This document shows, piece after piece, positions 5,979 to 10,331 of a stretch of 10,331 bases of DNA. The translations under genes and the position numbers were made by a program. The notes under the pieces are model-generated. The model did not search any database. It had not been told where the DNA came from and saw nothing but the letters and a program-made list of their open reading frames with translations. Source of the stretch: Verrucomicrobiota bacterium (GTDB taxonomy: Bacteria > Verrucomicrobiota > Verrucomicrobiia > Opitutales > Opitutaceae); contig JAUPWC010000089.1 in NCBI GenBank assembly GCA_030916665.1, forward strand, positions 1-10,331, written 5' to 3'. Position 1 is the first letter of the stretch; every line of letters starts with the position of its first letter.

Positions 5979-6018
5979 GTTGTCCGCCTACGGACCATGG
6001 GAATTTCGCCCTACGAAA
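5979..6018. repeat. Twin small hairpins in the spacer before the deacetylase-family gene
   Basis: The plus strand shows GTCCG-CCTA-CGGAC (5982-5995) and TTTCG-CCCTA-CGAAA (6004-6018), each a perfect 5-bp stem with near-identical loops, separated by CATGGGAA. On the transcribed minus strand the first hairpin contains part of the AGGCGG ribosome-binding-like sequence of the downstream gene. It could therefore affect translation. Whether this is a dispersed repeat or a local regulatory structure cannot be told here. Confidence 0.45.
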
Positions 6019-6019
6019 A

Positions 6020-6709
6020 CTAAACCGCGTCGCGCAGCAAGGCCGGATCGTCGCCCAGCAGGGCGTCCACCCCCCACCCCGCCAGCCGGCGGGCGATGGC
6101 GGGGTCGTTGACCGTCCAGGCCCAGAGGGCGAGGCCACGCTGGTGGAAGTGACGGACCCAAGCGGCGGAGCGGATGGCGCGGTGGTTCACGCTCAGGCCC
6201 CCCGCCCCGCAGGCGCTGAGGTGGCGGACGAGGGCGGCGGGCGCCTCGCGACCCTCGGAAATGAGCATGCGCGGGATCCCTGGCGCGAGATCGCGGGCGG
6301 CGGCCACCAAGCGGCGGTCAAAGGACGCCAAGATGACCCACTCCGTGGCGTGCGCCGACCGGATGGCGTGGATGACCGGGGCCACGGAGCCGGATTTCAG
6401 CTCGATCTGCACGACGGCGAGCCCGCGCGTCAGCCGCAGCACGTCCACCAGCCGGGGGATGGGCTCGCTGCCGCGGATGCGCAACGCGCGCAATTCCGCC
6501 CAGGTTTTGCGGGCCACCCGACCGGCGGTGCCGGTCAGGCGGCGGAGGGTGGCGTCGTGGAAGACCACCGGCACGTCGTCGCGAGTCACGTGGACGTCGA
6601 GCTCGATGCCGTCCACGTCGAGCGCCAGCGCCCGGCGGAACGCCGGCAGGGTGTTTTCGGGGCGTTCGGTCGAAGCCCCGCGGTGGGCGATGATCAGGGG
6701 AGCGGCCAC
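6020..6709 (-). CDS. Glycerophosphodiester phosphodiesterase (GDPD family)
   Basis: A protein of about 229 residues with the GDPD TIM-barrel signature near its start: HRG (9-11), EN (18-19), the metal ligands E36 and D38 in DGIELDVHVTRDD, and H51 in VVFHD. These enzymes hydrolyse glycerophosphodiesters to glycerol-3-phosphate and an alcohol, recycling phospholipid head groups. No signal peptide is seen, so the cytoplasm is likely. The open frame reaches a GTG at 6739. The extra ten residues (MFRVFLGDSS) are encoded by the arm of an intergenic repeat, so GTG at 6709, giving VAAPLIIAHRGAS, is preferred. No clear Shine-Dalgarno sequence supports either. The gene is divergent from queC and 44 nt upstream of the deacetylase-family gene, probably co-transcribed with it. 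Confidence 0.9.
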   Translation of the reverse strand: MAAPLIIAHRGASTERPENTLPAFRRALALDVDGIELDVHVTRDDVPVVFHDATLRRLTGTAGRVARKTWAELRALRIRGSEPIPRLVDVLRLTRGLAVVQIELKSGSVAPVIHAIRSAHATEWVILASFDRRLVAAARDLAPGIPRMLISEGREAPAALVRHLSACGAGGLSVNHRAIRSAAWVRHFHQRGLALWAWTVNDPAIARRLAGWGVDALLGDDPALLRDAV

Positions 6710-6716
6710 GGAGGAA

Positions 6717-6808
6717 TCACCAAGAAATACACGAAACACCCCAAAGTGAAAGCCGCGGAACCGGCCGGGCGTAATTTTTGTGGGTTTTTGCGCCTTTTTG
6801 TGGCCAAA
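6717..6808. repeat. Imperfect inverted repeat in the divergent GDPD-queC spacer (copy 3)
   Basis: The left arm, 6717-6746, is TCACCAAGAAATACACGAAA followed by CACCCCAAAG. The right arm, 6772-6808, read on the other strand begins TTTGGCCACAAAAAGGCGCA and continues AAAACCCACAAAAATTA. Both arms are A-rich, start with a CCA(A/C)-type end and carry CAC-spaced A runs, enclosing a GC-rich centre. This fills nearly the whole 107-nt spacer from which both divergent genes must be transcribed, so promoters probably overlap it or lie inside neighbouring genes. Confidence 0.55.
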
Positions 6809-6816
6809 GTCTGCGC

Positions 6817-7506
6817 ATGAAAGTCGTCGTGTTGTGCTCCGGTGGCATGGACTCCGTGGCTGCGCTCTACTGGGCGCGGGCGCACCACGACGTGTCGGCC
6901 GTGCTGAGTTTCGACTACGGGTCCAAGCACAACCACCAGGAGATCCCGCGGGCCATCGAGCACGCGCGCCTGCTGGGTTTTCCGCACCGGACCATCCGGC
7001 TGGACTTCATCGGACAGCTCTTCGCCTCGGACCTGCTCAAATCCGGCGGCGACATCCCCGAGGGCCACTACGCCGACGACAACATGAGGCGCACGGTCGT
7101 GCCGTTCCGCAACGGCATCATGCTGGCGGCGGCGGCCGGTTTCGCCGAGAGCGCGGAGGCACAGGGTCTCGTGATCGCCGCGCATACGGGCGACCACACG
7201 ATCTACCCCGACTGTCGCGAGGATTTCATGCGCGCGATGGGCGACGCGATGAAGGCCGGCACCTACGCGGGCATGGAGCTGCTGCGACCCTTCATCGCCC
7301 TGACCAAGGGGCAGATCGCCGCCGAGGGCGCGAAGCTTGGCGTGGACTTTGCGCGCACCTGGTCGTGCTACAAAGGCGGTGCGATCCACTGCGGCAAGTG
7401 CGGCACCTGCGTGGAACGCCGCGAGGCCTTCCTGCAGGCGGGACTGGTCGATCCCACGGAGTATGAAACGACCCCGCCGCTGCCCGAAAAACCCGGCGGC
7501 AGTTAA
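6817..7506 (+). CDS. queC: 7-cyano-7-deazaguanine synthase QueC
   Basis: A 229-residue QueC. It converts 7-carboxy-7-deazaguanine to preQ0 with ammonia and ATP, a step toward queuosine in tRNA. The PP-loop ATP-binding motif SGGMDS is at residues 8-13. HTGDHTIYPDCREDF is a QueC hallmark. The four-cysteine zinc site is complete: C184, C192, C195 and C198 in CYKGGAIHCGKCGTC. The length is typical. ATG at 6817 is chosen because MKVVVLCSGGMDS matches the family N-terminus. A longer in-frame reading from 6778 would add residues encoded by the upstream repeat. The TAA stop overlaps the first bases of the next repeat, and queE follows after 83 nt. Confidence 0.96.
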   Translation: MKVVVLCSGGMDSVAALYWARAHHDVSAVLSFDYGSKHNHQEIPRAIEHARLLGFPHRTIRLDFIGQLFASDLLKSGGDIPEGHYADDNMRRTVVPFRNGIMLAAAAGFAESAEAQGLVIAAHTGDHTIYPDCREDFMRAMGDAMKAGTYAGMELLRPFIALTKGQIAAEGAKLGVDFARTWSCYKGGAIHCGKCGTCVERREAFLQAGLVDPTEYETTPPLPEKPGGS

Positions 7507-7578
7507 CCACCAATACACACTCAGGCATCACTAATCAGTTTCTAAAAATTAGTGTCTCATTAGTGTTCGTTAGTGGTT
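7505..7578. repeat. AACCAC...GTGGTT inverted repeat between queC and queE (copy 4)
   Basis: The element runs from AACCAC at 7505, whose first AA belongs to the queC stop codon, to GTGGTT at 7573-7578. Inside, CACTAAT (7529-7535) and ATTAGTG (7548-7554) form a perfect 7-bp stem with a 12-nt A/T-rich loop. Further ACTAA/TTAGT units are spaced along both arms. It occupies nearly all of the 83-nt spacer and is strikingly A/T-rich. In RNA it could form a long imperfect hairpin that attenuates, or protects, the queC-queE transcript. Confidence 0.7.
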
Positions 7579-7589
7579 TCCAAGTCCTC

Positions 7590-8285
7590 ATGCTAATCTC
7601 CGAAATTTTCCATTCCCTCCAGGGTGAAGGCCAGCTGGCCGGCGTGCCGTCGGTGTTCGTGCGCACGAGCGGGTGCAACCTGCGCTGCAACTGGTGCGAC
7701 ACGCCCTACGCGTCGTGGATCCCGGAGGGGCGGCAGATGGAAGTCGAGGACATCCTCGCCGAGGTGAAGAAGCATCCGACGAAACACGTCGTGCTCACTG
7801 GTGGCGAACCGATGGTCGCACCCGGGATCCACGAGCTGGCGTTCCAACTGCAGGAGCGCAACTACCACATCACGATCGAGACGGCGGCCACGGTGCCGCC
7901 CAAGGGCATCGCCTGCGACCTCGCGTCGCTCAGCCCCAAGCTCGCCCACTCCGCGCCCGACACCCGCCTCGACGACACCTGGCGGCGGAAGCACGCCGAG
8001 CTGCGCTGGCAGCCGACGGTCGTGGCCAGCTGGATCGGCACGACGACAGATTACCAACTGAAATTTGTTGTCAGTTCCGAGGCCGACGTGACGGAGCTGG
8101 AAGCCATGCTGATCGAGACCGAATGCGTGATTCCGCCGAGCAAGGTGCTGCTCATGCCCGAGGGCGTGACCGTCGAGACGCTGCGGGCGAAGGCCGGCTG
8201 GCTCGGGGAGCTTTGCAAGGCACGCGGCTACCGCTACGCACCGCGCCTGCACATCGAGCTCTACGGCAACCGGCGCGGCACATGA
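7590..8285 (+). CDS. queE: 7-carboxy-7-deazaguanine synthase QueE (radical SAM)
   Basis: A 231-residue radical S-adenosylmethionine enzyme that contracts 6-carboxy-tetrahydropterin to 7-carboxy-7-deazaguanine, the substrate of QueC. The 4Fe-4S motif is C29-x3-C33-x2-C36 (SGCNLRCNWCDTPY), the standard CxxxCxxC spacing. The N-terminal EIFHSLQGEG and TGGEP (70-74) are characteristic of QueE. The start is ATG at 7590, giving MLISEIFHSLQGEG. A GTG at 7563 lies in the repeat and would add nine unrelated residues. No clear Shine-Dalgarno sequence is visible. The stop codon overlaps the next gene's ATG (ATGA), so translation of the membrane protein is probably coupled. queD and queF are not in the window. 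Confidence 0.95.
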   Translation: MLISEIFHSLQGEGQLAGVPSVFVRTSGCNLRCNWCDTPYASWIPEGRQMEVEDILAEVKKHPTKHVVLTGGEPMVAPGIHELAFQLQERNYHITIETAATVPPKGIACDLASLSPKLAHSAPDTRLDDTWRRKHAELRWQPTVVASWIGTTTDYQLKFVVSSEADVTELEAMLIETECVIPPSKVLLMPEGVTVETLRAKAGWLGELCKARGYRYAPRLHIELYGNRRGT

Positions 8286-8929
8286 AAATCCGCCTTCGTG
8301 CCGGGACGGCGGCGAAACCGCGCAAGCTGTCGGTCGAACTCGCCGAGCTGCGCGACCGCTCCGGCGAGCGTGCGCTCACGCTGCGCGAGGTCATTTACCT
8401 GCTCGGCGGCCGGGCCTACACGCTGCTGGTGCTGCTGCTGGCCCTGCCGTTCATCACGCCGATCCCGCTGCCGGGCCTGTCGGTGCCCTTCGGCGTCGCC
8501 ATCGCGCTGATCGCGCTGCGGCTTTCGCTTGGACAGAAGCCGTGGCTGCCGAAAAAACTCCAGCGGAAGGAACTGCCACCCGGCTTCATCAACAAGGTGT
8601 TCACTTTCGCCGAGAAGGTGCTGCGGTTCTTCGAGAAATTCCTGCGGCCGCGCCTGACTTTACTCACCGACACGCCGCTGCTCGTGCAGCTCCACGCCAT
8701 GCTGATGCTGCTGGCCGCGCTGGCCCTGCTGCTGCCGCTGCCGATCCCCTTTACCAACAGTTTTCCGGCGTGGGTCATTTTGCTCATGGCCGCGGGCCTG
8801 TTGGAGCGCGACGGGTTTTTCATCCTCGCGGCCTATGTGGTGTTCGCGGCGGGCGTGTTTTACTTCGTGTTCCTCGGCGAGGCGGCGGCGCAGCTGGTGC
8901 AGGCGCTGTTCAACTGGCTGGGGCGTTGA
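8282..8929 (+). CDS. ExoD-family (exopolysaccharide synthesis) membrane protein
   Basis: A 215-residue inner-membrane protein resembling the ExoD family. That family is named after a rhizobial gene affecting exopolysaccharide and alkali tolerance; its biochemical role is not established. The pattern SGERALTLREVIYLLGGRAY followed by LLALPFITPIPLPGLSVPFG is typical. Predicted membrane segments are near residues 44-63, 66-83, 134-151, 160-175 and 178-199, with a basic cytoplasmic stretch (about 86-126) rich in Lys, Arg and Phe. Its ATG overlaps the queE stop by 4 nt, suggesting co-transcription. No functional link to deazaguanine synthesis is evident. The 3' end overlaps the convergent terC-family gene by 20 nt. 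Confidence 0.8.
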   Translation: MKIRLRAGTAAKPRKLSVELAELRDRSGERALTLREVIYLLGGRAYTLLVLLLALPFITPIPLPGLSVPFGVAIALIALRLSLGQKPWLPKKLQRKELPPGFINKVFTFAEKVLRFFEKFLRPRLTLLTDTPLLVQLHAMLMLLAALALLLPLPIPFTNSFPAWVILLMAAGLLERDGFFILAAYVVFAAGVFYFVFLGEAAAQLVQALFNWLGR

Positions 8930-9929
8930 CGCGCGGTCGCGGGGGCAGCAAAAGGGACAAGGCGATGGAGGCGGCGAGCAACCCGCCGATGATGCCCAAC
9001 GACCAGCTGATGGGGAACTTGCCACCGAAGGCGTCGTTGAGCCAAACCATCTTCAGACCGACAAAAACCAGGATCAACCCGAGGCCGTATTTCAGGAAGC
9101 GGAATTTGTGCATCACGCCGGCGAGCAGGAAAAAGAGCGCCCGGAGGCCGAGAATGGCAAAGACGTTGGAAGTGAACACCACCAGCGGCTCCTTGGTGAG
9201 CGCAAAGATCGCCGGAACGCTGTCCACGGCGAAGACGATGTCGGTCAGCTCCATGAAGACGAGGCACACGAACAGCGGAGTCGCATGCCAGACCCCGTTG
9301 ATCTTCGTAAGGAAACTCTGGCCGTGGAGATTCGGCGTGACGGGGACCAGTTTGCGCAGGAGCCGGATCACGGGATTCTTCTCGGGGTCGACCGGTTTCT
9401 CCGGCGCGAAGAGGATCTTGAGACCGGTGAGGATCAGGAAACCGCCGAACAGCCAGATCACCCAATGGAACTGCATCAGCGCGGCCCCGAGGCTGATGAA
9501 GATGATGCGGAAGATCAGGGCGCCCAGGATGCCGTAGAACAGCACCCGATGCTGGTATTTCGGCGGCACGGCAAAGTAGCCGAAAATCACCACGAAGACG
9601 AAAATATTGTCCACCGACAGCGACTTCTCGACGACGAATCCGGTCAGGTATTCGAGGCCGGTCTGCCGCGCCAACGCCGCGTGGTCGAGTCCGGCTAGGC
9701 GGGGGTCGAGCGGAAACTTATACAGTCCATATTGGTAGAGACCGTAGCCAAAGATCAGCGCGAGACTGATCCAGAAAACGCTCCACCCAAGCGCTTCCTT
9801 GAACCCCACCACATGGGCGTCGCGGTGAAACACACCGAGATCGAGGGCGAGCATGCCCAGCACAAACAGCGTGAAGAGGCCGTAGAACCACCAGTAGTCG
9901 GCGAAAGGGAAAAGGCTGACGGGATCCAT
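8910..9929 (-). CDS. TerC/Alx-family integral membrane protein
   Basis: A 339-residue polytopic membrane protein of the TerC family, which includes Alx and tellurite-resistance TerC. Several members are linked to manganese export. The paired conserved acidic segments are intact: EKSLSVDNIFV (101-111) and MELTDIVFAVDSVPAIFA (226-243). DLGVFHRD (30-37) is also typical. About eight or nine hydrophobic spans are visible, with a charged cytoplasmic loop at about 174-212. ATG at 9929 fits the family N-terminus. Cellular role (Mn efflux, metallation of exported proteins or tellurite resistance) cannot be read from sequence; no other ter genes are nearby. It lies 39 nt after the DUF1232 gene, probably in one transcript. 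Its stop lies inside the convergent ExoD-family gene. Confidence 0.92.
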   Translation of the reverse strand: MDPVSLFPFADYWWFYGLFTLFVLGMLALDLGVFHRDAHVVGFKEALGWSVFWISLALIFGYGLYQYGLYKFPLDPRLAGLDHAALARQTGLEYLTGFVVEKSLSVDNIFVFVVIFGYFAVPPKYQHRVLFYGILGALIFRIIFISLGAALMQFHWVIWLFGGFLILTGLKILFAPEKPVDPEKNPVIRLLRKLVPVTPNLHGQSFLTKINGVWHATPLFVCLVFMELTDIVFAVDSVPAIFALTKEPLVVFTSNVFAILGLRALFFLLAGVMHKFRFLKYGLGLILVFVGLKMVWLNDAFGGKFPISWSLGIIGGLLAASIALSLLLPPRPRVNAPAS

Positions 9930-9968
9930 GAGCGCGGGCCGGGCGGGGGCGGTGGAGCGGGGCCCGGG

Positions 9969-10331
9969 TCAGACGTCCTCGGGCCAGGTGCGGCCGCGTT
10001 CCGCCCAGTGGGCGCGGAACTCGTACGCGTTGCGCCGGAATGCCGTCTCCACCAGCAGGGCGTCATCCATCAGGCCGATCTCCGGGATCGAATCCGGGAT
10101 GAGGTCGAAGCCCTTCAGGAAGTAGTAGAGCACAAAGGCGGCCTCGCGCTGGGCCGCCGAGCCGGCGGCGGGCGGCGCTTCCTGCAGGAACGTGGCGAGC
10201 AGCTCGACCCGCCGGCGCAGGCGGGAGGAGTCCTGGATGCCGGCCGCCTTCACCAGCACCTGCGGCAGCAGAGCGCGCAGGCCGGCCAGGTCGGCGGCGT
10301 TGATGCAATCCGCGCCGCCGGTGACATGCGC
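9969..10331 (-). CDS. DUF1232 (YkvA-like) protein, N-terminus cut by window edge
   Basis: At least 120 codons with no stop up to the window edge, so the start probably lies beyond it. The conserved DUF1232 signature is clear: VLYYFLKGFDLIPDSIPEIGLMDDALLV. Hydrophobic residues surround the D-L-I-P-D and G-x-x-D-D motifs. Members are small, sometimes membrane-associated proteins of unknown function. An internal GTG at 10259 would give a 96-residue protein. The upstream reading (ending GLRALLPQVLVKAAGIQD) looks like the same helical protein, so the longer form is preferred. The C-terminal EFRAHWAERGRTWPEDV follows the conserved core. TerC-family gene follows after 39 nt. Confidence 0.75.
   Translation of the reverse strand, partial: AHVTGGADCINAADLAGLRALLPQVLVKAAGIQDSSRLRRRVELLATFLQEAPPAAGSAAQREAAFVLYYFLKGFDLIPDSIPEIGLMDDALLVETAFRRNAYEFRAHWAERGRTWPEDV

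Noticed and set aside
6743..6816. preQ1 riboswitch upstream of queC
   Set aside because: QueC leaders sometimes carry one, but neither the short C-rich hairpin with A-rich tail nor a following terminator or sequestered ribosome site is visible. The sequence is explained by the inverted repeat.
278..7578. CRISPR array
   Set aside because: The repeats are inverted, not regularly spaced direct repeats, and no cas gene is present.
8910..9929. Tellurite-resistance operon
   Set aside because: Only a TerC-family protein is present; no other ter genes are nearby and the family is broad, so resistance is not inferred.

Overview
The window is GC-rich bacterial DNA, densely coded on both strands. The best guess is a member of the Verrucomicrobiota, Opitutaceae-like. 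This is inferred from three things: olefin-type oleC and oleD genes, short A/T-rich inverted repeats with AACCAC...GTGGTT ends in the spacers, and repeat-derived in-frame peptides inside proteins. No rRNA or other phylogenetic marker is present, so the placement is tentative.

Layout. Plus strand, 3-140: C-terminal end of a SpoU-family RNA methyltransferase. 141-445: a spacer full of palindromes. 446-945: a small overlapping gene pair, probably a type II toxin-antitoxin module with a ParE/RelE-like toxin. Minus strand, transcribed from about 6709 down to 955: glycerophosphodiester phosphodiesterase, histone-deacetylase-family hydrolase, ribonuclease D, OleC (beta-lactone synthetase) and OleD (2-alkyl-3-oxoalkanoate reductase). 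Plus strand, 6817-8929: queC, queE and an ExoD-family membrane protein. Minus strand, 10331-8910: a DUF1232 (YkvA-like) protein cut by the window edge, then a TerC-family membrane protein.

How the genes work together. OleC and OleD are consecutive steps of head-to-head hydrocarbon (long-chain olefin) synthesis; OleA and OleB are not in the window. QueC and QueE are two steps of 7-deazaguanine (queuosine precursor) synthesis. Ribonuclease D and the deacetylase-family gene overlap by 19 nt and are probably co-transcribed. The other neighbours look like housekeeping genes with no obvious shared pathway.

The most unusual signal is repeat sequence. Four spacers (278-364, 2016-2207, 6717-6808, 7505-7578) hold imperfect inverted repeats of a shared style but different sequence. 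A two-hairpin cloverleaf sits between rnd and oleC, and a twin-hairpin element sits between the phosphodiesterase and deacetylase genes. Three A/T-rich or palindromic inserts lie in frame inside oleD (one) and oleC (two), adding non-conserved peptides without breaking the reading frame. This resembles the palindromic elements known to be inserted in Rickettsia proteins. No CRISPR array, tRNA, rRNA, transposase or convincing riboswitch was seen.
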